From: Sandaracinomonas sp041180785
GTDB taxonomy: Bacteria > Bacteroidota > Bacteroidia > Cytophagales > Spirosomataceae
Assembly (NCBI GenBank): GCA_041180785.1
Contig: JBEGQV010000040.1
Span: 1 to 17,999 of the forward strand
Direction of reading: 5' to 3'
DNA: 17,999 bases
Shown here: in pieces, positions 1 to 7,824 of the stretch
Position numbering within the stretch: position 1 is the first letter of the stretch
Layout of the letters: the number at the start of each line of letters is the position of its first letter
Translations under genes and position numbers: made by a program
The notes under the pieces: generated by a model
The model's database searches: none
Told to the model about the DNA's origin: nothing
What the model saw: only the letters and a program-made list of their open reading frames with translations

Positions 1-248
1 GAATCCTTTGCCTGACGATCATCTACATCACACAAATAGGCAATTTCAGCCTTTCCACTTTCATAAAATTTCCTTAAATCCGATTTGCCTTTACCTCCTA
101 CACCAATACCTGCTACCAATAATTTATCACTTGGAGCCGTAAAACCCTTGCCAAGAACATGGCGAGGAACAATCATAAATCCTGCAGATGCTAAGGAAGC
201 CGACTTGATAAAGTCCCTGCGATCAAATTTGGTTTTGTTGTCTTTCAT
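1..248 (-). CDS. Tat-exported Gfo/Idh/MocA family oxidoreductase (5' part, cut by window edge)
   Basis: Translation of the minus strand from the ATG at 248 gives 82 residues before the window ends. It opens with a twin-arginine signal (R10-R11 in DRRDFIKSAS, then a small, hydrophobic stretch ending near residue 35). It continues with a Rossmann nucleotide-binding start (VAGIGVGGKGKSDLRKF) and LCDVDD, the usual end of the second beta strand where the cofactor ribose is bound. This order is typical of secreted Bacteroidota Gfo/Idh/MocA NAD(P)-dependent sugar oxidoreductases. Relatives oxidise the C3 hydroxyl of glycosides or act on inositols; the substrate here is unknown because the catalytic domain lies outside the window. 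The gene follows the acylase gene in the same direction after 81 nt, so it may be the last gene of that operon or have its own promoter. Family call is firm; substrate is open. Confidence 0.85.
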   Translation of the reverse strand, partial: MKDNKTKFDRRDFIKSASLASAGFMIVPRHVLGKGFTAPSDKLLVAGIGVGGKGKSDLRKFYESGKAEIAYLCDVDDRQAKD

Positions 249-329
249 AATAGGTTTAGATCTTAACCCATAAATCTAACCATTTTTTTGAAAAACATTA
301 TCCGTTTTTAAAATATATTTTTCAAAGAT

Positions 330-2510
330 TTAGTTGTGTTTTTCAAATCCTGGATGATATTCACTTTCTTTATTCTTCAACACATCTTCTTCATAAAATA
401 ACACGTCTTTAAAAGTACCATTCACGTACATTTCTGCTTGATCTTTAAAATGCGGGGATGTCACATCACCACTTTCGCCACCTGCTAATAAAGATTTTGC
501 TTTAATTTTTTCACCAAACTCAACCACACAAACAAAACTATTCCCCCCTGATCCATACCTTTTTATTGTTCCATCGGACTTTTTAGAAACAAATGAAGGT
601 AAACTTCCCCATTGAGAGGAAGCAAATGGAGAAGGCAAACTGTACTGCGCATCATCATAACGAGGAATCAATTTATTCTCAATTCGTTGAAAACGATTGA
701 TGTCACCCCAAGCAACTTGCCAGGTTCCAAAATCTGTTGTCAATTGTTGAAGCACTTGATGCAACATCGTTAATTTTGTTTCATTTGAAACTGTTTTCAA
801 TAATCCATTTAATTCAAGGGGTAAGTCAATATCTTTTTTACCTTGAGTAACAATAGGTAGTATTTTTTCAGCCCACAAGATGGCTAAAGTAGTTGCAACG
901 GACTCTTTGCTAGATTCCTTATTCCACTTCTCAAGTACTTCGATCGCATTTTTAACCTCATTAGAGGCACTCGACTTCGCTTCAAACAAACTGAGAAAAA
1001 GTACATCAAAAGCTGACAAATATCGATTATACCCTATTTTTATCAGCTCACTTGCATCTAATTTGTCACTTGACTCAAATAAGCGAACGGCATTTACACC
1101 TCTAAAATTTTCTGCATCCGGTGCCATGTAATGAGGAAAATCCTTTTTGAACAAACTATTTTTTCCAGCCGCAGAAAATGGGGTAGCATTACAATTTTGT
1201 AACCAACCATTACTTGGATTGATGTAATGAACCGTTTCTTTTACAGCATGTAAACCTTTCCATTCGGTTTTAGAGCTTGTTCCGTCTACAATGCCGTCCC
1301 AATCATAGGAAGCATCCCGCTTGGGCATGAAATTTCCGTGCCAATAGGCAATATTTCCTTCTTTATCAGCATATACTGTGTTGTTGGAAACATTTTCACG
1401 AAGGTCAAGTATTTTATTGAATTCGGAAAAGGATTTTGCTTTGGTTCGTGTCCAGGATTGAATCAAACCGTTCAAAGAACGGTTATTAGATTTCATGGCA
1501 ATCCACCGATCATTGGTTTTAGCCATGATCGGCCCATGGTGGGTTGCATAAATAGTAAAATCTTTTTTCTGCAAACCATTTTCGGATCTATATAATATTC
1601 TTGCTGAGGATTCCTTTACTGGTAACCATTTACCATCGTACTGGTACACTCTGCTCACTTTGCTCACTTTGCTCACTTTGCTCACTTTGTTCACTTTCTC
1701 CCCATATAAATCAGCCACATCAGCATTGCTAGAGGTATGCATCCAACCTCCATGTTCATTAAAACCCTGGTAGACAAAAAATTGTCCCCAGGTGACAGCA
1801 CCATAGGTATTTAATCCCTCTTCACTCACCAGGTGTACTTCTGGTCGATAATAAAATGTCACATGCGGATTAATATACAACATAGTGTTACCAGATTTAC
1901 TTTTAAAAGGAGAAATCGCAAAACCATTTGAACCGGAAAGTCGCTCTTCCTTTTTACTTTTAATCTGTGCTAGATTTATAGACAAACCCTCATAAAAAGC
2001 TTTTATATCATTTGCTGTTAAATCACTTGTTTGAATAGCAGATATACTCCCATCCGTATAAGTTAAAGGATACCAGGGATGAAATCGTTTTAATAAAGCA
2101 GGTTTTGTTTGTGGATGTGTAAACAAATAATAGTTAATCCCATCTGCAAAGGCATTCAATAATTTTTTAATCCATATAGGTGAGCGATGATAGTCCTTCA
2201 CCGATGCAGAAGAATCAATTACCATTCGAACCAACAAATCATCATAAATGGCTTTTTCTCCTTTAATTTCAGCGCTACGACCAAGCATCGTCACATAATT
2301 CATTTCAACGCGTTGAAAATCATCTTCGCATTGGGCATACATTAATCCAAATACACAATCCGCATCTGTTTTTCCATAAATATGTGGTATCCCCCACTTA
2401 TCACGGATGATTTTAACTTGATTAGCCTGTTTTTTCCAGGCAGCTATTTCTTTTTGAGAAAAAGAAAAGGATGAAAAACTTATTACAATAAAAAGAAATA
2501 TTTTATTCAT
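330..2510 (-). CDS. Secreted penicillin acylase family (Ntn) amidohydrolase
   Basis: A 726-residue precursor with an N-terminal signal peptide (about residues 1-19). The family makes a proprotein that cleaves itself into alpha and beta chains and hydrolyses amide bonds of N-acyl compounds (penicillins, acyl-homoserine lactones, other acyl amides), normally in the periplasm. The self-cleavage and nucleophile site is visible as LSGSNGFAIS with Ser194 as beta-1. His216 in NPHVTF falls exactly at beta-23, the position of the conserved histidine in acyl-homoserine-lactone and penicillin acylases. The NPSNGWLQNCNATP stretch (431-444) holds the likely oxyanion Asn (N439 or N441). A run of five KVS-type triplets (residues 272-286) interrupts the beta chain. 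The gene follows the DUF2264 gene by 2 nt and is probably the fourth gene of the symporter operon. The substrate cannot be told from sequence. Confidence 0.9.
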   Translation of the reverse strand: MNKIFLFIVISFSSFSFSQKEIAAWKKQANQVKIIRDKWGIPHIYGKTDADCVFGLMYAQCEDDFQRVEMNYVTMLGRSAEIKGEKAIYDDLLVRMVIDSSASVKDYHRSPIWIKKLLNAFADGINYYLFTHPQTKPALLKRFHPWYPLTYTDGSISAIQTSDLTANDIKAFYEGLSINLAQIKSKKEERLSGSNGFAISPFKSKSGNTMLYINPHVTFYYRPEVHLVSEEGLNTYGAVTWGQFFVYQGFNEHGGWMHTSSNADVADLYGEKVNKVSKVSKVSKVSRVYQYDGKWLPVKESSARILYRSENGLQKKDFTIYATHHGPIMAKTNDRWIAMKSNNRSLNGLIQSWTRTKAKSFSEFNKILDLRENVSNNTVYADKEGNIAYWHGNFMPKRDASYDWDGIVDGTSSKTEWKGLHAVKETVHYINPSNGWLQNCNATPFSAAGKNSLFKKDFPHYMAPDAENFRGVNAVRLFESSDKLDASELIKIGYNRYLSAFDVLFLSLFEAKSSASNEVKNAIEVLEKWNKESSKESVATTLAILWAEKILPIVTQGKKDIDLPLELNGLLKTVSNETKLTMLHQVLQQLTTDFGTWQVAWGDINRFQRIENKLIPRYDDAQYSLPSPFASSQWGSLPSFVSKKSDGTIKRYGSGGNSFVCVVEFGEKIKAKSLLAGGESGDVTSPHFKDQAEMYVNGTFKDVLFYEEDVLKNKESEYHPGFEKHN
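1653..1697. repeat. 9-bp in-frame tandem repeat, five copies
   Basis: The unit gctcacttt (plus strand) is present four times without change, and a fifth copy (1689-1697) differs by one base (gttcacttt). Read on the minus strand it encodes KVN followed by four KVS, residues 272-286 of the acylase. Because the unit is three codons long, gain or loss of copies would keep the reading frame. Confidence 0.95.
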
Positions 2511-2512
2511 AA

Positions 2513-3724
2513 TTATTCATTTATCGCATGATCTATAGGTATTTCTAAACCTTTGTAAACCTTTTTACTGGTCCAGTCTTCATCATTTCCTTGCCAAAAA
2601 GAATCCGAAGCTGGCAAACCAAGAAACAAGAAGGCTTCCGAACATAAATAGACACTCCCTGTTGAAATATAATTTTCACCAATACCGAGTTGGTGCCCAG
2701 CAATTCCCAAGGTCAACCAACCCTTTGCATCAAAAGTACCTTTTGCCTCTAACTGTCTTTTAATCATATGGTAAAACATTGATCGAACTTGTGCTTCGCT
2801 GATTCCATTCGGCAAGAGCTTTTTTTGCGCCACTAAAGCCAAAGCTTGCATGTTGCCAAATCGGTAAGCAAGCGACCTTCCCGTAATTGGATAAGTTGCT
2901 TCGGGTGAAACCATACGTTCCAAAATTTCAGCATATCGTACCATCCGTTTGATTTGAATGTCTAAAGATAAACTGGAAGGTATATTTTTCTTCTTTAAAA
3001 AAGTAAGTATCTCAAATAACATCGGATGAATGACGAAACTATTATAGTAGTCGAAATGAAAACTTGGACCATCCCCATATACACCATCTCCTTTATACCA
3101 TTCCATATGTTTTTGAATGGCATACTCAATTCTCGACATCTCACATTCCCCTGTTAATTCATAAATACAACATTCCACCGTGGCAGCAAATAATAACCAA
3201 TTGTTTTGTGGTGGTTTCGTATTTCTCGTCAATTTTAAAGCTTTAATTAAATTAGCTTTTGTCTCTTCATCAAGATTTTTGAGTAATTGATTAGGGGCTC
3301 GTAACAGGGCCTGACTTAAAAATGCAGCATCTACTAAGGATTGTCCAGTAATATGGAAATTCAAATAATCAGGTGCCTTAGGGTCTACCCCATTTTTAAG
3401 TCCTTTTAATGCTAAATCAATGTATTTTTTTCGTAATTGTCCTTCTTTTGTATCATCAGGACCAAGCTCCAACCATGGCGCCATGCCCGTCAACATCCGT
3501 CCAAATGCTTCTAAATACGTCGATTGATAAATTCCTTGCCTCCCATGATTACTTTCTACAGGCATGTTTTGCTTAAGCGTATTTTGACTAAGATTGACTA
3601 ACACCGGATTGGCAATTTGAATCATTTTTTGCACGAAAAAATTTCTTTGGGAAATACCATTTTGTCCGTACACATGTACAATAACACTTAATAAACAACT
3701 AAAAGCTAAAATTATTTTTTTCAT
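2513..3724 (-). CDS. DUF2264 family protein, exported
   Basis: A 403-residue protein with a short signal peptide ending near VYGQ (residue 21). The stretch around QSTYLEAFGRMLTGMAPWLE (67-86) and the later GDGPSFHFDYYNSFVIHPM segment are the hallmark blocks of DUF2264, a family expected to form an all-helical alpha/alpha toroid like heparinase-type lyases and GH88/105-like hydrolases. No activity is established for it to my knowledge, so it is described here as a presumed carbohydrate-active enzyme. Its stop codon is 2 nt before the acylase start, and its start abuts the aldolase stop without any gap, so it is almost certainly co-transcribed and may act on the same compound as its neighbours. 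The predicted site of action is the periplasm or cell surface. Confidence 0.85.
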   Translation of the reverse strand: MKKIILAFSCLLSVIVHVYGQNGISQRNFFVQKMIQIANPVLVNLSQNTLKQNMPVESNHGRQGIYQSTYLEAFGRMLTGMAPWLELGPDDTKEGQLRKKYIDLALKGLKNGVDPKAPDYLNFHITGQSLVDAAFLSQALLRAPNQLLKNLDEETKANLIKALKLTRNTKPPQNNWLLFAATVECCIYELTGECEMSRIEYAIQKHMEWYKGDGVYGDGPSFHFDYYNSFVIHPMLFEILTFLKKKNIPSSLSLDIQIKRMVRYAEILERMVSPEATYPITGRSLAYRFGNMQALALVAQKKLLPNGISEAQVRSMFYHMIKRQLEAKGTFDAKGWLTLGIAGHQLGIGENYISTGSVYLCSEAFLFLGLPASDSFWQGNDEDWTSKKVYKGLEIPIDHAINE

Positions 3725-4642
3725 TTATAATTGATCTATCAGATATTCTCCTTTAGTTATTAAGTCATCTAATTTACTTTTCTGCTCAACTGTCAATTCT
3801 CCCACCTCTCTTCGAGTAGTTAAATTAAAATCAAATCCTCTTTTCGACAAAACATATTTTGCTGAAATGGGATATGTATGATGAATAACATCCATGGTTT
3901 CAATAAAAAAAGATTGAATTGCCTCTACGTTTTTTTTGACATCAGGATTGTCAAAATTTTTACAAAGCCAAACAATTAATTCTGGAAAGAAATTTCCTTG
4001 AATACATGATAAGCCATTGACACCAGCATGTAAAGAGGCTACCGCATGTACCATATAGGCGTCGTAAATACCTAAGTTGCCATTTTTAGAAATTTGTACC
4101 TTTTCTTTAATTTGTTCCAAAGCAAGGGAGGTGTCTTTGTGGTAAATAAACCTACCTGAAGGCAAAAGCGTTTGTAAAACTTTTGAAGAAATTAATCGTT
4201 TATATGGAACCGGACATTCGTAAAAACCAAAATTCACACCAGGAGTTAACTGCATCCAATCCTTCAACCTTTCTAAAAATACCTCATCACCTTCTTCTTC
4301 ATCCACCAGTAAATTATTCAACACAATGACGGCATCAACACCTAACTGCCAAACTTGATTTGAAAAATCTGCCATTTCTTCGATAGTCTTGCCAAAGGTA
4401 CCCGTTGCCACTACTGGAATACGACCATCAACCGTTTTTAATACTGTTTCCACAAGTTGTAAGCGTTCGTTTTGAGTAAGTTCAAACATTTCACTCGACA
4501 AGCAATTGGCAAATAAACCTGCTGCTCCCCAAGAAATATACTGCTCCGTAAGCACCGAAAGGGCATCAACATCTATTGATCCATCCGAATGAAATGGCGT
4601 TAACATGACAGGAATAAATCCTTTTGGCAAACTTTTAGACAT
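3725..4642 (-). CDS. Dihydrodipicolinate synthase/N-acetylneuraminate lyase family aldolase (not DapA)
   Basis: A 305-residue (beta/alpha)8 barrel protein of normal family length and without a signal peptide, so cytoplasmic. The Schiff-base lysine is Lys169 in FIYHKDTS, and the catalytic tyrosine is Tyr141 in GFYECPVPYKR. The family makes or cleaves 2-keto-3-deoxy acids and related pyruvate aldol products. The usual GTTGE or GSTGE loop is replaced by CLSSE (47-51), so the first Thr/Ser is Leu48 and the second is Ser49. The YNxP motif is YECP. These changes argue against lysine biosynthesis and against a standard sialic acid lyase. The gene overlaps the symporter gene by 8 nt and abuts the DUF2264 gene, implying that it processes the imported compound. 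The substrate is unknown. Confidence 0.88.
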   Translation of the reverse strand: MSKSLPKGFIPVMLTPFHSDGSIDVDALSVLTEQYISWGAAGLFANCLSSEMFELTQNERLQLVETVLKTVDGRIPVVATGTFGKTIEEMADFSNQVWQLGVDAVIVLNNLLVDEEEGDEVFLERLKDWMQLTPGVNFGFYECPVPYKRLISSKVLQTLLPSGRFIYHKDTSLALEQIKEKVQISKNGNLGIYDAYMVHAVASLHAGVNGLSCIQGNFFPELIVWLCKNFDNPDVKKNVEAIQSFFIETMDVIHHTYPISAKYVLSKRGFDFNLTTRREVGELTVEQKSKLDDLITKGEYLIDQL

Positions 4643-6152
4643 TTGTAGTACTTTTAAACATTCGATGCAGCAAAAATCCCATTAGGATAATACTTAATGT
4701 TCCAACAACTACCGTCATTTTGGAATCTACAGGAATCACTAGATAATCTGGCAAATAATCTTTTAAGGTAATTAAGGCAACTACCGCGAGACCTACCATT
4801 GTTGCGAGCACTGCTTGCCATTTTTGGACTTTCTTTACCATAAAACCTAACAAAAAAATCCCTAACATGCCACTTGCAAAAATACCTGACAACTTCCACC
4901 AAACATCTAAAAGACTTTTTACGCCTATCATACTTAAGCCAAAAACAATTCCTAACAAACCTACTCCGATGGTAGCAAGATGCAAAATCCATAATTGTTT
5001 TTGAGTTGAAACTTCTTTTTGAATAAATCGGAGATAAATATCTTTTAAAAATACGGTCGCTGAACTATTCATCCCGCTACTTATAGTACTCATGGCAGCC
5101 GACAATAATGCCGCTAAAATAATTCCTAAAATTCCTTTAGGAATTTGTGTTTTCATAAAGAAAGGAAGTACTTGATCTCCATAATCTGACACTTTCAAAT
5201 CAGACATTGAAATGCCTTTCGACAAAGCCACCTGATTTTTCAAATCAACAATAAGCAATGGATTTTGTTGATAAAAAACGAATAATGCTGTTCCAATAAA
5301 GAAAAACAAGGCAGAAATGGGAACATAATACAAGGCACAAAGCCAAATACTTTTGGCAGCATCTTTGGGATGCTGAGCTGTATGATAGCGCTGTATATAA
5401 TTTTGATCAATTCCAAAATTGGTCAAATTGATAAAAAAACCATAGAGAAAAACAACAAGGATTGAATTGGTCGAAAAGTCAAGTCTTGTACTTCCTAAAC
5501 TCATTTTTTGTTGTTGATTTGCTGATGCAAGGATCATGGAAAAATCTACATGAGCAAAAATAATTCCAATGATAAAAAGTGCACCAATAGTTTTAATAAT
5601 CGCTTGTACTACTTCTGTCCAAATGACGGCTTGCATCCCACCTAAAACTGTATAAATAATAATACTGACTCCCAAACAGACAATTGTTATCGGCATACGG
5701 ATGCCCAACAAAGCATTTAGGGTTAGGGCAATTCCATAAAAAATAGTTCCCATCCGTGCTAATTGAGTCAATACAAAACAAACCATCGCATAGGTTCTTG
5801 CCCAAGCCCCAAAACGCTTTTCCAAATGGGTATAAGCACTTATTTCACCACTATTTCTAAAAAAAGGAACAAAATATTTTGTGGCAACAAGGGCTGCAAA
5901 AGGTATCGACAAGCTAAAAACAAATGGATTCCAGTTAGTGGAAAACGATTTTCCTGGGTCTCCTAAAAAAGTAATCGCACTTAAGAAAGTTGCATAAAAA
6001 CTTAGACCAAGAGCCCAACCCGGAATTTTTCCAGATGCGGTTGAAAATTGTTCAGAATTTGTATTCTTTTTAGAGAAATAGATTCCAACCGCTATCATGG
6101 AAAACAGATAAATAATGATAACGGTTAAATCAAAGATTGGCAAATTAGACAT
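4635..6152 (-). CDS. Sodium:solute symporter (SSS/SLC5 family)
   Basis: A 505-residue integral inner-membrane protein with about 13 hydrophobic segments, the usual number and length for bacterial SSS carriers of the vSGLT/SiaT type. Segment 1 starts at residue 7 (FDLTVIIIYLFSMIAVGIYF). The segment around residues 343-368 carries AALLSAAMSTISSGMNSS, in which Ser355-Thr356 match the Na2-site Ser/Thr pair of PutP and vSGLT. It should import an organic acid or sugar with Na+. It is the first gene of the tight block with the aldolase (8-nt overlap), DUF2264 and acylase genes. An SSS carrier beside a NanA-like aldolase recalls sialic acid uptake loci, but no other sialic acid gene is present and the aldolase active site differs. 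The ATG at 6150-6152 is the only good start. Confidence 0.92.
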   Translation of the reverse strand: MSNLPIFDLTVIIIYLFSMIAVGIYFSKKNTNSEQFSTASGKIPGWALGLSFYATFLSAITFLGDPGKSFSTNWNPFVFSLSIPFAALVATKYFVPFFRNSGEISAYTHLEKRFGAWARTYAMVCFVLTQLARMGTIFYGIALTLNALLGIRMPITIVCLGVSIIIYTVLGGMQAVIWTEVVQAIIKTIGALFIIGIIFAHVDFSMILASANQQQKMSLGSTRLDFSTNSILVVFLYGFFINLTNFGIDQNYIQRYHTAQHPKDAAKSIWLCALYYVPISALFFFIGTALFVFYQQNPLLIVDLKNQVALSKGISMSDLKVSDYGDQVLPFFMKTQIPKGILGIILAALLSAAMSTISSGMNSSATVFLKDIYLRFIQKEVSTQKQLWILHLATIGVGLLGIVFGLSMIGVKSLLDVWWKLSGIFASGMLGIFLLGFMVKKVQKWQAVLATMVGLAVVALITLKDYLPDYLVIPVDSKMTVVVGTLSIILMGFLLHRMFKSTTNV

Positions 6153-6211
6153 ATATTGTAAGTCTAAATATTATATAGTAATTTTTCAATGCAATTTAGG
6201 ATAATATTAAC
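6153..6211. promoter_or_regulatory. Divergent intergenic region between the symporter operon and the DUF1080 gene
   Basis: These 59 bp must hold, or overlap, the 5' signals of both divergent units. On the plus strand TAATTTTT (6179-6186) matches seven of eight positions of the Bacteroidota -7 element TAnnTTTG, with a weak TTG 20 nt upstream. No equally good element was found on the minus strand and no clear operator palindrome is visible. The promoter assignment is tentative. Confidence 0.3.
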
Positions 6212-7144
6212 ATGAAAAAACAAATCTTACTAGCAATTTTAGGAATTGCTTCTTTTAGCATGACAGCCCAACACAAGTATGCAGCCAAGGATATTGAGGG
6301 GCGTTGGGATTTAACTCTTCAAAATAAAGAAAAATTACAACCATCTTGGTTAGAAATTAACCACTCTGGTTTGAAGACCTTTGTTGGACATTTTGTAAGT
6401 ATTAATGGAAGCTCTCGACCCATTTCTCAGGTATTTGTAAATGAAAACACTATTTCCTTTGCAATTCCTCCGCAATGGGACAATAGCACTCAAGATTTAA
6501 AATTTGAGGGAAAAATTGAAGGACAAACCATGCAGGGTACCATTATTACCTCCATGGGTGTCACGGTACCTTTCACTGGTAAAAGAGCTCCGGCCTTAAT
6601 ACCAAGTAAGGAACCGAAATGGTCAAAACCCGTTTCTTTATTGAATGCAAAGGATTTAAGTGGCTGGGAAGTATTAGGACCAACCCACCAATGGGTGAAT
6701 GAAAATGGGGTATTAAAAAGTCCAAAATCTGGATCAAATATTCAAACAAAAGAAAAATTTGGGGATTTCAAATTACATGCTGAAGTGAGATATCCAGCAG
6801 AAAGCAATTCAGGCATTTATTTAAGGGGTAGATATGAAATCCAAGTAGCAGATAGCTATGGTATGCAACCAGCAAAAGACCAAGCAGCTGCAGTTTATGG
6901 ATTTGTACAACCTTTAGAACTTCCTATTAAACCTGCAGGTGAATGGCAAGTATACGATATTACATTAGTAGGAAGAGTTGTAACAGTTGCCTTAAACGGG
7001 AAAACCGTTATTTATAAAGCTGAAATACCCGGAATTACAGGTGGTGCATTGGATTCAAATGAAGCAGAACCTGGACCTATCATGATACAAGGTGACCATG
7101 GACCTGTTGAATATCGGAATCTAACCATTCAAAAAGGAGAATAA
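6212..7144 (+). CDS. Secreted DUF1080 (3-keto-disaccharide hydrolase family) protein with N-terminal beta-barrel-like domain
   Basis: A 310-residue protein with a signal peptide (cleaved near ITAQ-like MTAQ, residue 19). Residues about 25-130 form a separate beta-rich domain (GRWDLTLQ ... DLKFEGKIEG ... GKRAPAL), resembling a small lipocalin-like fold. Residues about 140-308 are DUF1080: LLNAKDLSGWEVLG, then GVLKSP, KEKFGDFKLHAEVRYP, SNSGIYLRGRYEIQVADSYG and a terminal VEYRNLTIQKG strand. DUF1080 is a concanavalin-like fold, and members have been shown to cleave 3-keto-glycosides formed by Gfo/Idh/MocA oxidoreductases. This fits the oxidoreductase at the left edge and the divergent symporter operon. 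A rho-independent hairpin follows the stop codon directly. Family call is strong; the precise substrate is inferred only from context. Confidence 0.9.
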   Translation: MKKQILLAILGIASFSMTAQHKYAAKDIEGRWDLTLQNKEKLQPSWLEINHSGLKTFVGHFVSINGSSRPISQVFVNENTISFAIPPQWDNSTQDLKFEGKIEGQTMQGTIITSMGVTVPFTGKRAPALIPSKEPKWSKPVSLLNAKDLSGWEVLGPTHQWVNENGVLKSPKSGSNIQTKEKFGDFKLHAEVRYPAESNSGIYLRGRYEIQVADSYGMQPAKDQAAAVYGFVQPLELPIKPAGEWQVYDITLVGRVVTVALNGKTVIYKAEIPGITGGALDSNEAEPGPIMIQGDHGPVEYRNLTIQKGE

Positions 7145-7169
7145 AAAAAGGGAGCTAAGCTCCCTTTTT
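7145..7169. terminator. Bidirectional rho-independent terminator
   Basis: A perfect GGGAGC/GCTCCC stem (7150-7155 with 7159-7164) and a TAA loop are flanked by five A on the left and five T on the right, so it can end transcription in both directions. It sits between the convergent DUF1080 gene (stop at 7144) and the membrane protein gene (stop at 7174). Confidence 0.9.
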
Positions 7170-7173
7170 ACGT

Positions 7174-7728
7174 TTAATATCTTCTTTTTTCTTGCATCAA
7201 AAACCCTAACCAGAGTCCACACAAACCCCATGATACTACGGCATCAATAAAATCAGCCCTTATTTCATAAGAAGGGTACCAGAGATGTAACGTATAAAAG
7301 GAATTTGAAAAGCATATAATACCCACAAATAAGGCTGACAAGAAAATTGAAAAGAATTTCTTTGTTTTAAAGCGATTAACTAAGGTTAAAAACAAAAAAA
7401 CAATGATTATATTCACAACTAAGCCCCTTGCCATGCTTAATCCCATGTTCATTTGATACGCAGGATAATATGTAATTCGTGCCCAAGGTTTACCTTGCAT
7501 TTGTTGGGTAAATTGTTCAACTTCTTCTAAGGTGGAAGAATTCGCTGGTCGAGGCAACATATAACCACCACCCTCTTTTAATTGAGTTGATAGAAAATTC
7601 AGGATGGAATCTTGTGATGCGACATAACGCTGTGCAGGTTCATGCAAGTTAAAAACCATTTGAGAGACCGCTTGCCAAACAAAAATAATCAAGCCGCCTA
7701 CCACTGCACCAAGTAATATTTTTTTCAT
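7174..7728 (-). CDS. Conserved-looking membrane protein of unknown function
   Basis: A 184-residue protein that I do not recognise. It has a hydrophobic N-terminal segment (about 5-25), then a polar loop of about 70 residues with GGGYMLPRPANSST and a Gln-rich stretch (EEVEQFTQQMQGKPW). Three more membrane segments follow (about 99-117, 125-147 and 160-178) before a short basic C-terminus (QEKRRY). This predicts a four-helix inner-membrane protein with its loop in the periplasm. It stands alone: convergent with the DUF1080 gene across a terminator, and separated by 96 nt from the GH105 gene upstream. A near-match to the -7 element (TATACTTG on the minus strand, 7750-7757) may be its promoter. 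No function is proposed. Confidence 0.75.
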   Translation of the reverse strand: MKKILLGAVVGGLIIFVWQAVSQMVFNLHEPAQRYVASQDSILNFLSTQLKEGGGYMLPRPANSSTLEEVEQFTQQMQGKPWARITYYPAYQMNMGLSMARGLVVNIIIVFLFLTLVNRFKTKKFFSIFLSALFVGIICFSNSFYTLHLWYPSYEIRADFIDAVVSWGLCGLWLGFLMQEKRRY

Positions 7729-7824
7729 CTAAAATATTTTTTTGACGCGCAAGTATATAAATAAGTTTTATAATTTAATGTAAAAAAAAACTAAAAATTG
7801 TCTAAATTTTTAAATTAGTACAAA

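Noticed and set aside
85..273. Plus-strand open frame of 62 codons
   Set aside because: It is antisense to the start of the Gfo/Idh/MocA gene, whose minus-strand translation has a clear Tat signal and Rossmann motif.
1653..1697. Short repeats as a possible CRISPR array
   Set aside because: Units are 9 bp, directly adjacent, without spacers and in frame within a coding region.
4654..5805. Additional minus-strand frames (4654-4992, 5593-5805) as small genes or symporter fragments
   Set aside because: They lie within the intact symporter gene in other frames, are Cys/Arg-rich without recognisable motifs, and the symporter frame is unbroken.
3725..6152. Sialic acid (nan) operon from an SSS carrier plus NanA-like aldolase
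   Set aside because: The aldolase lacks the GSTGE loop, and no epimerase, N-acetylglucosamine-6-phosphate deacetylase or sialidase is present in the window.
7802..7818. AT-only inverted repeat after the GH105 gene as a terminator
   Set aside because: CTAATTT/AATTTAG has a mismatch and only one G-C pair; in such AT-rich sequence it may be chance.
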